DNA of 64,000 nt from Spirosoma rigui (GCF_002067135.1 NZ_CP020105.1:930001-994000); one strand, 5' to 3'. Counted from the stretch's first letter, positions 16,811 through 25,515 are shown. The notes: generated from the letters alone by a model not told the origin. A program made the numbers and translations.

Positions 16811-18478
16811 ATGAGTCAGGAAACCATAATTTTCTCAATGGCGGGCGTGAGTAAAAATATTCCGCCTAACCGACAAATCCTAAAGAACATATACCTTTCC
16901 TTCTTTTACGGCGCTAAAATCGGTGTTTTAGGTCTGAACGGTTCCGGTAAATCGACACTGATGCGCATCATTGCCGGTATCGATAAGAACTATACCGGGG
17001 AGGTTGTTTTCTCCCCCGGCTACTCCGTTGGCATGCTGGAACAGGAGCCTCAATTCACGCCCGGCCGTACCGTTCGCGAAATTGTGGAGGAAGGTGTTCA
17101 GGAAGTGGTAGACCTGCTGAAAGAGTTCGAGGTCATCAACGAGGCCTTTGGCGACCCCGATGCCGACTTCGATAAACTGATTGCCCGGCAGGGTGAAGTA
17201 CAGGAGAAAATCGACCATTTCAACGGCTGGGAAATAGACCAGAAGCTCGAACGGGCGATGGACGCGCTACGTTGCCCCCCCCCGGACGCGGTCATCGATC
17301 ACCTCTCCGGTGGCGAAAAGCGCCGGGTAGCCCTCTGCCGCCTGCTCCTGCAGCAACCCGACGTACTGCTGCTCGACGAGCCAACCAACCACCTCGATGC
17401 GGAGTCGGTATTGTGGCTGGAAGAACACCTGCGCCAGTATGCGGGAACGGTCATCGCCGTAACCCACGACCGCTACTTCCTGGACAACGTAGCGGGCTGG
17501 ATTCTGGAACTCGACCGGGGCGAAGGTATTCCCTGGAAAGGAAACTATTCGTCGTGGCTGGAGCAGAAGCACAATCGGCTCGCTAAAGAAGAAAAGACCG
17601 AGTCGAAACGCCAGAAAACTCTGCAGCGTGAACTGGAATGGGTACGGATGGCACCCAAAGCCCGTCAGGCCAAATCCAAAGCCCGTTTGGGTGCCTACGA
17701 AAAACTCCTCGACGAGGATACGCGTCAGAAAGACGAGCGGCTCGAAATCTTTATTCCATCAGGCCCCCGGCTGGGTGCCAAAGTGATCGAGGCCGACGAC
17801 GTGGCCAAGGCCTTTGGCGATCGGCTACTATTCGAACACCTGGGTTTCCGGCTGCCACAGGGCGGTATCGTGGGTATCATTGGTCCCAACGGAGCCGGTA
17901 AAACAACCTTATTCAAGCTCATCACCGGTCGCGACAAGCCCGATGCGGGTACGTTCGACGTGGGCGAGACGGTAAAAGTGGCTTACGTCGATCAGGAGCA
18001 CGACGGCCTCGACCCCAACAAAACAGTGTACGAAACCATTGCGGGTGGTAATGACTGGATCATGCTGGGCGGCAAACAGGCCAACGCCCGTGCGTATGTA
18101 AGCCGGTTCAACTTCGCCGGTGCCGATCAGGAAAAGAAAGTAGGTACGCTGTCGGGGGGGGAGCGCAACCGGGTTCACCTGGCCATGACACTCAAGGAAG
18201 GCGCAAACCTGCTCCTGCTCGATGAGCCAACCAACGACCTCGACGTGAATACACTGCGGGCGCTGGAAGAAGGTCTGGAGAATTTTGCCGGGTGTGCCGT
18301 TGTCATTAGCCACGATCGCTGGTTCCTTGACCGTATTGCTACGCATATTCTGGCCTTTGAAGGCGACTCGCAGGTGTATTGGTTCGAAGGCAATTTCTCC
18401 GAATACGAAGAAAACCGACGCAAGCGCCTGGGTACCGACGCTACACCAACCCGAATCAAGTATAAGAAGCTGGCATAA
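16811..18478 (+). CDS. ettA: Energy-dependent translational throttle protein EttA (ABC-F)
   Basis: ABC-F ATPase that binds the ribosomal E site and gates entry into elongation according to the ATP/ADP ratio. Two ABC domains sit in tandem without membrane segments: Walker A GLNGSGKST (about residues 41-49) and GPNGAGKTT (about 358-366), signatures LSGGEKRRV and LSGGERNRV, and Walker B LLLDEPTNHLD and LLLDEPTNDLD, joined by the charged linker that contacts the P-site tRNA. Starting at ATG 16811 gives 555 aa, the same length as E. coli EttA; upstream ATG 16721 would start inside the divergent DUF349 gene. A strong hairpin follows the stop. Confidence 0.95.
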   Translation: MSQETIIFSMAGVSKNIPPNRQILKNIYLSFFYGAKIGVLGLNGSGKSTLMRIIAGIDKNYTGEVVFSPGYSVGMLEQEPQFTPGRTVREIVEEGVQEVVDLLKEFEVINEAFGDPDADFDKLIARQGEVQEKIDHFNGWEIDQKLERAMDALRCPPPDAVIDHLSGGEKRRVALCRLLLQQPDVLLLDEPTNHLDAESVLWLEEHLRQYAGTVIAVTHDRYFLDNVAGWILELDRGEGIPWKGNYSSWLEQKHNRLAKEEKTESKRQKTLQRELEWVRMAPKARQAKSKARLGAYEKLLDEDTRQKDERLEIFIPSGPRLGAKVIEADDVAKAFGDRLLFEHLGFRLPQGGIVGIIGPNGAGKTTLFKLITGRDKPDAGTFDVGETVKVAYVDQEHDGLDPNKTVYETIAGGNDWIMLGGKQANARAYVSRFNFAGADQEKKVGTLSGGERNRVHLAMTLKEGANLLLLDEPTNDLDVNTLRALEEGLENFAGCAVVISHDRWFLDRIATHILAFEGDSQVYWFEGNFSEYEENRRKRLGTDATPTRIKYKKLA

Positions 18479-18492
18479 GGTAAACTGTATGC

Positions 18493-18541
18493 AGGGGTCT
18501 ATGGGTGGCGCGGCTTGACGCCGTGTCACCCATAGACCCCT
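18493..18541 (+). terminator. Hairpin after ettA
   Basis: Arms of 22 bases (18493-18514 and 18520-18541) pair at 20 of 22 positions with a 5-base loop. There is no long T tract, only tatacgttt, so it may be a processing or stability hairpin rather than a classic terminator. Confidence 0.7.
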
Positions 18542-18632
18542 ATACGTTTAGATGTGGTAAACAATACGCCACAATGCCTTGTAGTAAGTAGGGTGTTCTA
18601 CCCGACACTTCTTACACAAAAAGAACTTAACT

Positions 18633-19676
18633 ATGACTCCGGTAAAAGGATATGCGGCCAAGGAAGTTGGTGCGGATCTTGTCCCGTTCGATTTTGAACG
18701 GCGCGACGTAGGCCCGCACGATGTAGCTATTGACATTTTATACTGTGGCGTTTGCCACTCCGATGTGCACCAGGTGCGCGACGAATGGGGCGGCTCCATG
18801 TTTCCTATGGTACCCGGCCACGAGATTGTCGGCCGCGTTACGAAGGTAGGTGACCACGTCACCAACTTTAAGGTGGGCGACCTCGCGGGCGTTGGCTGTA
18901 TGGTCGATTCCTGCCAGCAATGCGCCAGCTGTCTGGAAGATGAGGAGCAGTACTGTGACCTCGGCAACGCAGGTACGTACAACAGCACCGAAATGGATCG
19001 GAAGACGCCAACCTACGGCGGTTACTCCAAGCACATTGTTGTCACGGAAAACTTCGTCCTGCACATTTCCGACAAACTGGATCTGGCGCGGGTGGCTCCG
19101 TTGCTCTGCGCTGGTATCACAACCTATTCACCACTGCGGCAGTGGAACATTGGTCAGGGTCATCGAGTTGCCGTTGTTGGCCTGGGTGGACTGGGCCATA
19201 TGGCGGTCAAATTTGCGGCTGCCATGGGGGCCGAAGTAACTGTACTGAGCACCTCGCCTAAAAAGGAAGCCGATGCGAAAGAACTAGGGGCGCACAAATT
19301 CGTGGTTACCAAAGATCCGGAAGCGATGAAGGGTGTTCAGAATTACTTCGACTTTATCATCAATACCGTATCAGCTCCTCTCGACATGAACGCCTATCTC
19401 GGCCTGCTACGTCTGGATGGCACAATGGTCCTGCTGGGCGTTCCACCCGAAGCTCCTCAGGTGCACGCGTTCAACCTAATTGCTAAACGGCGTCGGTTGG
19501 CGGGCTCACTCATTGGCGGCATCAAGGAAACCCAGGAGATGCTGGACTATTGCGCCGAGCATAACATCATGTCCGACGTGGAGGTGATTCCCATAGCCGA
19601 TATCAATACCGCGTACGATCGTATGATCAAAGGCGATGTTCATTACCGGTTCGTAATCGACCTGGCGACGTTGTAA
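18633..19676 (+). CDS. Zinc-dependent NADP alcohol dehydrogenase, YahK/CAD type
   Basis: 347-residue cytosolic medium-chain dehydrogenase that reduces aldehydes or oxidises alcohols. Catalytic zinc ligands are in YCGVCHSDVH and PGHEIVG; the structural zinc loop is CxxCxxCx7C-like (SCQQCASCLEDEEQYC). The nucleotide-binding turn is GLGGLGHMAVK, and STSPKK after the second strand fits NADP preference. The NTEMD...GGYSKHIVV pattern is typical of the cinnamyl-alcohol/YahK group. Substrate unknown. It converges on the cystathionine gamma-synthase gene with a long inverted repeat between them. Confidence 0.88.
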   Translation: MTPVKGYAAKEVGADLVPFDFERRDVGPHDVAIDILYCGVCHSDVHQVRDEWGGSMFPMVPGHEIVGRVTKVGDHVTNFKVGDLAGVGCMVDSCQQCASCLEDEEQYCDLGNAGTYNSTEMDRKTPTYGGYSKHIVVTENFVLHISDKLDLARVAPLLCAGITTYSPLRQWNIGQGHRVAVVGLGGLGHMAVKFAAAMGAEVTVLSTSPKKEADAKELGAHKFVVTKDPEAMKGVQNYFDFIINTVSAPLDMNAYLGLLRLDGTMVLLGVPPEAPQVHAFNLIAKRRRLAGSLIGGIKETQEMLDYCAEHNIMSDVEVIPIADINTAYDRMIKGDVHYRFVIDLATL

Positions 19677-19689
19677 GTAGTACAGCGTT

Positions 19690-19779
19690 GTTACGCAGCG
19701 ATGCGCAGAGAAAAAGAAGATACGCAGAATTTATAGGCTCTCTGTGCATTTCCTCTTCCGCTGCGCATCGCTGCGTAAC
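19690..19779. repeat. Long inverted repeat between convergent genes
   Basis: Arms of 39 bases (19690-19728 and 19741-19779) pair at about 32 of 39 positions, with the outer 19 bases identical (gttacgcagcgatgcgcag). It starts 13 bases after one stop codon and ends 9 bases before the other, so a two-way terminator is the simplest reading, though T tracts are absent. Confidence 0.8.
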
Positions 19780-19788
19780 AGCTTTATC

Positions 19789-20928
19789 TTATCCGATTGC
19801 CTGCTTCAAATCCTCGATCAGGTCTTCGACATCTTCAATTCCGACGCTGAGCCGGATCAATGTGTCCTTCAGCCCGTTCTTTTCGCGTTCTTCCTTCGGG
19901 ATGCTCGCGTGGGTCATGCTGGCCGGGTGCGTGCACAACGACTCAACTCCACCCAGCGACTCAGCCAGTGAAAACACCTGAAAACTCTCCATCACCCGAA
20001 CCGCTTCGGGCATCGAATCGCCGTGGAGGGTGAACGAGAGCATACCGCCAAAACCCCGCATCTGGCGTTTGGCCAGTTCGTGGGTCGGGTGCGAGGGCAG
20101 ACCAGGATAATTAACACTGCTTACCTTGGGATGCTGCTGTAAAAACAGAGCCACTTTGAGGGCATTTTCGCAATGCCGTTCCATCCGGATGTGCAGCGTT
20201 TTAATGCCCCGCAACACTAGGAAACAATCCTGCGGCCCCGGTACGGCCCCGCACGCATTCTGGATAAAAGCCAGCCGCTGCGCCGTTTCATCGTCGTTGA
20301 GAACTATAGCCCCCATGACCGTATCGGAGTGGCCCCCGAGGTATTTGGTCACCGAATGAACAACAATATCAGCGCCGAGGTCGAGTGGATTTTGCAGGTA
20401 AGGCGAGGCAAACGTATTGTCGACTACGAGCTGCATGCCGCGCGCTTTGGTGATAGCCGCAATAGCCGCAATATCAACCAGCCGAAGCAGGGGGTTGGTC
20501 GGGGTTTCGATCCAGACCATTTTCGTGGCGGGTGTAATAGCCGCTTCCAGATTGGCCGGATCCTCGAGACCAACGAATTTAAACGTCAGGCCAAACTCCT
20601 GAAAAACGCGTACCATAATCCGGTAGGTGCCGCCGTACAGATCGTTGCTGGCAATAATCTCATCGCCGGGGCGAAACAGCTTCAGAATGGCGTCAGTGGC
20701 TCCCAATCCTGATGAATAGCAAATACCGTGTTTACCATTTTCGAGGGCCGCCAGGTTATTTTGCAACACCGTTCGGGTGGGGTTCTGCGTCCGGGCATAC
20801 TCGTAGCCTTTGTGCTTGCCCGGCGACTCCTGCACGTAGGTCGACGTTTGGTAGATGGGCGTCATAATAGCGCCCGTCGTTGGGTCCGGTTCGATACCGG
20901 CATGGATGGCTTTGGTTCCGAATTTCAT
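19789..20928 (-). CDS. Cystathionine gamma-synthase/lyase family PLP enzyme
   Basis: 379-residue cytosolic PLP enzyme of the trans-sulfuration family (Cys/Met metabolism). The PLP lysine lies in HSVTKYLGGHSD; substrate and cofactor residues are in YSSGLGATDAIL, DNTFASPYLQNP and the C-terminal SLGGVESLCTHPASMTH. The SLGG-ES-CTHPA ending is shared by gamma-synthase and gamma-lyase, so synthase versus lyase cannot be told by eye. Start at ATG 20928 (MKFGTKAIHAG) is typical; the longer ATG at 20991 has no family support. Divergent from the VTT protein with a 90-base spacer. Confidence 0.9.
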   Translation of the reverse strand: MKFGTKAIHAGIEPDPTTGAIMTPIYQTSTYVQESPGKHKGYEYARTQNPTRTVLQNNLAALENGKHGICYSSGLGATDAILKLFRPGDEIIASNDLYGGTYRIMVRVFQEFGLTFKFVGLEDPANLEAAITPATKMVWIETPTNPLLRLVDIAAIAAITKARGMQLVVDNTFASPYLQNPLDLGADIVVHSVTKYLGGHSDTVMGAIVLNDDETAQRLAFIQNACGAVPGPQDCFLVLRGIKTLHIRMERHCENALKVALFLQQHPKVSSVNYPGLPSHPTHELAKRQMRGFGGMLSFTLHGDSMPEAVRVMESFQVFSLAESLGGVESLCTHPASMTHASIPKEEREKNGLKDTLIRLSVGIEDVEDLIEDLKQAIG

Positions 20929-21017
20929 ATACGAAGGTAACAATTGTAAAGCGGACGTGGCTGCCCAACTGGCAACTGTTCCCGAACACAACGACCGCTT
21001 CCCGGTTACAGTAGGTA

Positions 21018-21698
21018 GTGAAAAGCCCTATTCTCCAGAAAATAACCGGCCCGGCCATTGCGGGGGTGGTCCTGTCCGTCCTGCCGATTGTGTTTACGTC
21101 GGTGTTGACGTACTATGCCGTTTTGCACGAAGAGTATATCCGAAGTTTGACGAGTTGGCAATGGGCCATCCTCACCGTCATCTTCTCCATCACATCGGCC
21201 GGGTTGACGCCCCCCACGATCCTGGCGCTCATCTTTGGATATTTCCTGGGTTGGAACGCCCTCCTGCCCATACTGGTTGTCAACTTCGGCGGTATCCTGT
21301 TCATCAACCTCATCGTCCGGTGGATTGATCACGAGCGGTTCATGCGTTTCCTGCGCCGAAACCCAAAAGCCCAATCGGTACTGGACCGGATTCTGAACAA
21401 AGAGCTGGAGGTTATTTTTTTCGCCAAGCTCTCTCCCATTCTCCCCTTCGGATTAACCAATCTTATGTTCGCCCTTTCGGGAGCTAAACTCAGCAATATT
21501 CTGCTGGGTGGTTTCCTGGGTATGACTCCCCGTACCTTACTGGCGATCTGGTCAGGACGGGAAGCCCGCGAAATCAGGACTTTGCTGGACAACCCGAATC
21601 AAAGCTTCTGGGGGCAGATCGTTGTCGTCGTGCTGATTCTCGTTTCTATTGCCGGTCTCTGGCAGGTTATTCAGCGAGCTCTGAAAAAGAACGAATAA
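21018..21698 (+). CDS. VTT-domain (TVP38/TMEM64, DedA-like) membrane protein
   Basis: 226-residue inner-membrane protein with about five to six hydrophobic segments. The core VTT features are visible: PPTILALIFGYFLGW, the re-entrant glycine region, and the FFAKLSPILPFGLTN motif with its charged residue before a proline, followed by GGFLGMTPRTL. Such proteins act as lipid scramblases or undecaprenyl-phosphate/PE flippases; the substrate here is unknown. The start is GTG 21018, as no ATG is available before the first membrane helix. The stop lies two bases from the stop of the convergent hydrolase. Confidence 0.8.
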   Translation: MKSPILQKITGPAIAGVVLSVLPIVFTSVLTYYAVLHEEYIRSLTSWQWAILTVIFSITSAGLTPPTILALIFGYFLGWNALLPILVVNFGGILFINLIVRWIDHERFMRFLRRNPKAQSVLDRILNKELEVIFFAKLSPILPFGLTNLMFALSGAKLSNILLGGFLGMTPRTLLAIWSGREAREIRTLLDNPNQSFWGQIVVVVLILVSIAGLWQVIQRALKKNE

Positions 21699-21700
21699 GG

Positions 21701-22507
21701 TTAGCGCGCCATCCGTTCGGCCGTCAGCTGAATCAGGTGGTTATGGCCCGTTTTTAATACGGTCAGGTCAAAATGCTGCAATTGGTTCGCCAGGGGCAGG
21801 ATGAAACTGCCGGGTACAATACGGTCGAAAGCCCCCGTAAAAAACTGAACCTGTACTGCGTGTCGGTTTAATGAGGACGCCAGCTTACTGATAGTCGGAT
21901 TTATCAGCCGGAACTGTGTCCACACGGTATACACCAGCCTGCGCTGCGTTGGTGTACTCAGCGATAGCTCCGCAAAGCGCATAACCGTTCGGTTGAGTAA
22001 ACCAACCCGGACCAGTGCGTGACCCGCCCGTTCGAGTGTGGACAAATGATATAACCCGTAGCGAAAGAGCCAGCGGCCCGTGGTGGTTGCCGTTGCCAGG
22101 TCATACCACGTGCTCCGGGTGATGCCATCCGGAGCAATCAGAATCAGCCGGTCAACCCGGTCCGCAAAAGCTTCAACCGTTGACAGCGCAAACCGACCGC
22201 CCAGGCTAAACCCCGTGATTGAAAACCGACCGATGCGCTGCGCATCCAGAAACGCGCCAATTAACCTTTGCCAATCGTTTTTTGTTAGTAGATGGTCGCC
22301 CGCGTACCGGCTATCGCCGTGAAAGAAAAGATCGATAGCCAGCACCGTAAACTGGTGACCAACCAGTTCATTTACGGGGCTGAATACATGACCGTTTTGC
22401 CCGAAACCATGAAAAGCCAGCAGCGTTACGGGGCCATGTCCAAGGATACGGTACGCCAGTCGGTTGCCTTCATAATCAAAAAATAAAACGTCACTGGCTT
22501 CGGTCAT
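21701..22507 (-). CDS. Alpha/beta hydrolase
   Basis: 268-residue cytosolic hydrolase. An HGFGQNG oxyanion loop, nucleophile elbow GFSLGGRF, a probable Asp in FTGAFDRIVP and catalytic His in TGHNHLIQL complete the triad. Start chosen at ATG 22507 (MTEASDVLFFDYEGNRLAYR); the longer ATG at 22726 would run back through the oppositely directed MaoC gene. The two starts are 30 bases apart. No substrate can be proposed. Confidence 0.8.
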   Translation of the reverse strand: MTEASDVLFFDYEGNRLAYRILGHGPVTLLAFHGFGQNGHVFSPVNELVGHQFTVLAIDLFFHGDSRYAGDHLLTKNDWQRLIGAFLDAQRIGRFSITGFSLGGRFALSTVEAFADRVDRLILIAPDGITRSTWYDLATATTTGRWLFRYGLYHLSTLERAGHALVRVGLLNRTVMRFAELSLSTPTQRRLVYTVWTQFRLINPTISKLASSLNRHAVQVQFFTGAFDRIVPGSFILPLANQLQHFDLTVLKTGHNHLIQLTAERMAR

Positions 22508-22537
22508 GGCCGCAAATTGCAAAAAACCACAATATCG

Positions 22538-23038
22538 ATGCAAACCTTCGCTAACCTGGCCGACTTTACGGCCCATGCCGGGCAGTCGCTTGGCGAAACC
22601 GAGTACATGACGATTACGCAGGAAATGGTCGACCTGTTTGCGCAGGCCACCGGCGACCACCAGTGGATTCATACCAATCCCGATCGGGCCGCCCTCGAAT
22701 CGCCCTACAAAGCAGCTATCGCCCATGGTTTTCTGACCCTGTCACTGGCCCCCAAACTTATGGCCGAGATCTACCGGGTCGAATCCGTTAAGATGGGTGT
22801 CAACTACGGTGCCAACAAAATCCGGTTTACGAATGCCGTACCGGTTGGGAGCCGATTGCGCATGAAAGCCTGGCTGCACCACGCCGAACCTGACGGACGC
22901 ACAACACCCTCCGGCGCCGATCAGGCCACCGAACAGCCGTCCAGTTCAGTCCGCGCCATCGTCGAATGCGTATTCGAAGTAGAAGGCGCTACCAAACCGG
23001 CCTGCGTAGCCGAACTGATCACTCTGTTATTTGAGTGA
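22538..23038 (+). CDS. MaoC-like (R)-specific enoyl-CoA hydratase
   Basis: 167-residue hot-dog fold protein. The MaoC hydratase motif is clear: ATGDHQWIHTNPDRA contains the catalytic Asp and His, and AIAHGFLTLSL the hydratase loop. These enzymes add water to trans-2-enoyl-CoA, linking beta-oxidation and other pathways. Start at ATG 22538, with MQTFANLADF; the earlier TTG at 22517 is less likely. It lies upstream of an acyl-CoA dehydrogenase in the same direction, which fits a fatty-acid role. Confidence 0.88.
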   Translation: MQTFANLADFTAHAGQSLGETEYMTITQEMVDLFAQATGDHQWIHTNPDRAALESPYKAAIAHGFLTLSLAPKLMAEIYRVESVKMGVNYGANKIRFTNAVPVGSRLRMKAWLHHAEPDGRTTPSGADQATEQPSSSVRAIVECVFEVEGATKPACVAELITLLFE

Positions 23039-23047
23039 TGACGTCAT

Positions 23048-23075
23048 ACTAATGGTATGCATGCATACCATTAGT
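23048..23075. promoter_or_regulatory. Perfect 28-base palindrome, candidate operator of the acyl-CoA dehydrogenase gene
   Basis: The half-site actaatggtatgca is followed at once by its exact reverse complement. It lies 9 bases after the MaoC stop and overlaps the position expected for the -33 element of a weak promoter at 23088. With no T tract and no loop, it looks more like a dimeric repressor site than a terminator. The binding protein is not identified. Confidence 0.6.
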
Positions 23076-23087
23076 CCTATTTTTCCT

Positions 23088-23095
23088 TATCTTTA
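23088..23095 (+). promoter_or_regulatory. Near-consensus -7 box of the acyl-CoA dehydrogenase gene
   Basis: TATCTTTA matches TAnnTTTG except at the last base, 12 bases after the 28-base palindrome and 49 bases before the ATG. The spacing would place RNA polymerase over the palindrome. Confidence 0.4.
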
Positions 23096-23144
23096 CGCTA
23101 TTCTCAACAAACATCAACAACAACCAACCTAAAAACACAATCGG

Positions 23145-24314
23145 ATGGCAACGGCAACGCTGGAGTTACAGGGATTGAATTTTAATTTATCGGAAGAGCA
23201 TGTAGCCGTTCAGGAAGCTGCGCGCGATTTTGCGCAGAATGAATTGATGCCCGGCATCGTCGAGCGCGATAACGAAGCGCGTTTTCCGGCCGCGCAGGTC
23301 AAGCGCATGGGTGAACTGGGCTTCATGGGCATGATGGTATCGCCCGACTACGGGGGCGGGGGTATGGATACAGTTTCCTACGTGCTGGCCATGGAGGAGA
23401 TCTCCAAGGTCGATGCATCGGCGTCGGTTATCATGTCGGTCAACAATTCACTCGTCTGCTACGGCCTGGAAGCTTTCGGTACCGAAGCCCAGAAACAAAC
23501 CTACCTGACCCGCCTGGCTTCTGGCGAAACAATCGGTGCGTTTTGCCTCTCTGAACCAGAAGCCGGGTCCGACGCTACCTCGCAGACCACTACGGCCGAA
23601 GACAAGGGCGACTATTATTTAGTGAACGGCACCAAAAACTGGATCACTAACGGTAATTCATCGGGTATTTGTCTGGTCATCGCCCAAACTGATCGGGAGA
23701 AGAAGCACAAAGGCATCAATTGCCTGATTGTGGAGAAAGGAACGCCGGGTTTTGTGGTTGGCAAAAAGGAAGACAAAATGGGCATCCGGGCATCCGATAC
23801 CCATTCACTGCTATTCACTGACGTACAGGTCCCGAAGGCAAACCGTATTGGCGAAGACGGATTTGGCTTTAAATTTGCCATGTCGACGCTGAACGGCGGG
23901 CGTATCGGTATTGCTGCGCAGGCTCTCGGAATTGCCGCCGGTGCCTACGAACTGGCCCTGAAATACAGCCAGGAACGCCGGGCGTTTGGCAAGCAAATCT
24001 TTGACCATCAGGCCATTCAGTTCAAACTGGCTGAAATGGCGACCAAAATCGAGGCTGCCCGGCTGCTGGTGTACAAAGCGGCCCGGCTCAAAGATGAACA
24101 TAAAGACTACGTACAGGCAGCGGCTATGGCCAAACTGTTCGCGTCGGACGTCGCTATGTGGGCAACGACCGAGGCCGTACAGATTCATGGAGGCTACGGC
24201 TACGTAAAAGAATTTCACGTTGAACGGCTGATGCGCGACGCCAAAATCACCCAGATTTATGAGGGTACGTCGGAAATACAAAAACTTGTGATCGCCCGGG
24301 AGCTTATTCGCTAA
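23145..24314 (+). CDS. Acyl-CoA dehydrogenase
   Basis: 389-residue FAD flavoenzyme for the first step of beta-oxidation (acyl-CoA to trans-2-enoyl-CoA). Family features in order: FCLSEPEAGSDATS (FAD and substrate contact), WITNG, ERRAFGKQIFDHQAIQF, QIHGGYGYVKEFHVERLMRD, and IYEGTSEIQ, which holds the catalytic Glu of the short-chain type. Length is normal. Pairs functionally with the MaoC hydratase upstream; a 28-base palindrome at its promoter suggests repression. A strong terminator follows. Confidence 0.95.
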   Translation: MATATLELQGLNFNLSEEHVAVQEAARDFAQNELMPGIVERDNEARFPAAQVKRMGELGFMGMMVSPDYGGGGMDTVSYVLAMEEISKVDASASVIMSVNNSLVCYGLEAFGTEAQKQTYLTRLASGETIGAFCLSEPEAGSDATSQTTTAEDKGDYYLVNGTKNWITNGNSSGICLVIAQTDREKKHKGINCLIVEKGTPGFVVGKKEDKMGIRASDTHSLLFTDVQVPKANRIGEDGFGFKFAMSTLNGGRIGIAAQALGIAAGAYELALKYSQERRAFGKQIFDHQAIQFKLAEMATKIEAARLLVYKAARLKDEHKDYVQAAAMAKLFASDVAMWATTEAVQIHGGYGYVKEFHVERLMRDAKITQIYEGTSEIQKLVIARELIR

Positions 24315-24350
24315 GTATTTTCACCGATAAATAGAAATTTTCTGAGGGTA

Positions 24351-24387
24351 GAGTGCGTGTTCCAGGCGAATACGCACTCTTTTTTTT
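24351..24387 (+). terminator. Terminator of the acyl-CoA dehydrogenase gene
   Basis: The stem gagtgcgt/acgcactc (outer ends 24351 and 24379) is followed at once by a run of eight T. Confidence 0.88.
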
Positions 24388-24407
24388 GTAAAAGGAAACT
24401 TTTATAC

Positions 24408-24446
24408 TTGTATTAGTTTTGTACAAATTATTAGTTTTGTGCAACT
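24408..24446 (+). promoter_or_regulatory. Tandem 18-base repeat carrying two -7 boxes
   Basis: Copies at 24411-24428 and 24429-24446 share 16 of 18 bases, and each contains TAGTTTTG (24414-24421 and 24432-24439), an exact TAnnTTTG box. A TTG at 24408-24410 lies 21 bases before the second box, completing a full consensus promoter for that copy. The AraC gene starts 40 bases downstream. Confidence 0.7.
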
Positions 24447-24485
24447 TTAGGCGCAGATCCATTTTACAGACATTTCCTTTCAGTT

Positions 24486-25412
24486 ATGGAAGACTATAAT
24501 AAAATCATCGAATCGCTGGGCGTCAAGTTCATCAAGGCCCGTAACATTCGGATTCTTCAACCGATTACGATCAAGAATTTCTACGATGTTGAGAACACGT
24601 TGCTGATTCTGTACAACGGCGAAGTGTCCATCGGCGACGAAAAAATAAAAGTGGACGTTGGCGACATGCTGTTCATTCCGGGCGGTAAACACGTTACTGT
24701 TACCTACGGTGACCCCTCAAATGCCCGTGGCGTATCAAACGAAGAGTTTATGACCCACCGGGAGTCGTACTGGGAAGGGAATCATGATCCGAAGCTGATC
24801 GGGCATATGCCAAACTCATTTGGCTACGTATCGTTCGAAGCCAAGGTGTTCGACTCGGTTAACTTCTTCAACTCGCTCGACGTTCCTCCGTTCATCATCA
24901 AGCGGGAAGACCACCTGGCCAACACCATCGACCAGATTCTGGCCGAAGACATGACCGATCTGGCGGGGAAGGGCCGGATCATCAAGATCAAGACCGAAGA
25001 GATCGTCATTGAAGTTGTTCGGTACATCCTGAAGAACCGCCTGTTCGTTGAGCAGCTGGTGACCAACAGTACCTACTTCAAAGACCCGCGCCTGATCGAC
25101 ATCTTTGCCTATATCAAAGAAAATCTCGGGGGCGACCTGTCGAACAAGGTGCTGGCAAACGTAGCGAACGTGTCAGAGGATTATGTAGGCCAGTACTTCA
25201 AGATGTTGACCGGTATTAACCCACAGGACTACATCGAGTATCAGCGCATGGAAGCCGCCGTTGGCCTGCTACGGACCAGCAAGAAGAGTATCCGGGCTAT
25301 TGGTGCCGAAGTGGGCTACAAAGACACCGCCTACTTCTGCCGTCGGTTTAAAATGATGTTCGGTATTCCAGCCGGAAAAATGCGCCGTCGCGAATCGCTG
25401 ATGAACGTCTAG
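24486..25412 (+). CDS. AraC-family transcriptional regulator with cupin sensor domain
   Basis: 308-residue regulator. The N-terminal half is a cupin-like ligand domain (LLILYNGEVSIGD ... DVGDMLFIPGGKHVTV, about residues 35-85). The C-terminal part (about 205-300) has two helix-turn-helix units: LANVANVSEDYVGQYFKMLT and IRAIGAEVGYKDTAYFCRRF, ending in the AraC signature region FGIPAGKMR. It lies after the acyl-CoA dehydrogenase but behind its terminator and own promoter, so it need not regulate that gene. Ligand unknown. Confidence 0.9.
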   Translation: MEDYNKIIESLGVKFIKARNIRILQPITIKNFYDVENTLLILYNGEVSIGDEKIKVDVGDMLFIPGGKHVTVTYGDPSNARGVSNEEFMTHRESYWEGNHDPKLIGHMPNSFGYVSFEAKVFDSVNFFNSLDVPPFIIKREDHLANTIDQILAEDMTDLAGKGRIIKIKTEEIVIEVVRYILKNRLFVEQLVTNSTYFKDPRLIDIFAYIKENLGGDLSNKVLANVANVSEDYVGQYFKMLTGINPQDYIEYQRMEAAVGLLRTSKKSIRAIGAEVGYKDTAYFCRRFKMMFGIPAGKMRRRESLMNV

Positions 25413-25422
25413 ACTCCGGTCC

Positions 25423-25515
25423 ATCACTAAATAAGCCAAAGAGTCGGAAGATGGCCGGTGCGAGCAAAACCCATTCGCACCGGCCATCTTCCGACTCTTC
25501 GGCTTATTTAGTGAT
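25423..25515. terminator. 41-base inverted repeat between convergent genes
   Basis: Arms 25423-25463 and 25475-25515 pair at 40 of 41 positions with an 11-base loop. Each arm lies 10 bases from the stop codon of the gene on its side (AraC and the TonB_C protein). The stem is far longer than a normal terminator and has no strong T tract. Confidence 0.85.

Noticed and set aside
22508-22726. Extended start of the alpha/beta hydrolase
   Set aside because: It lies antisense within the MaoC coding region, and the proper N-terminus begins at 22507.
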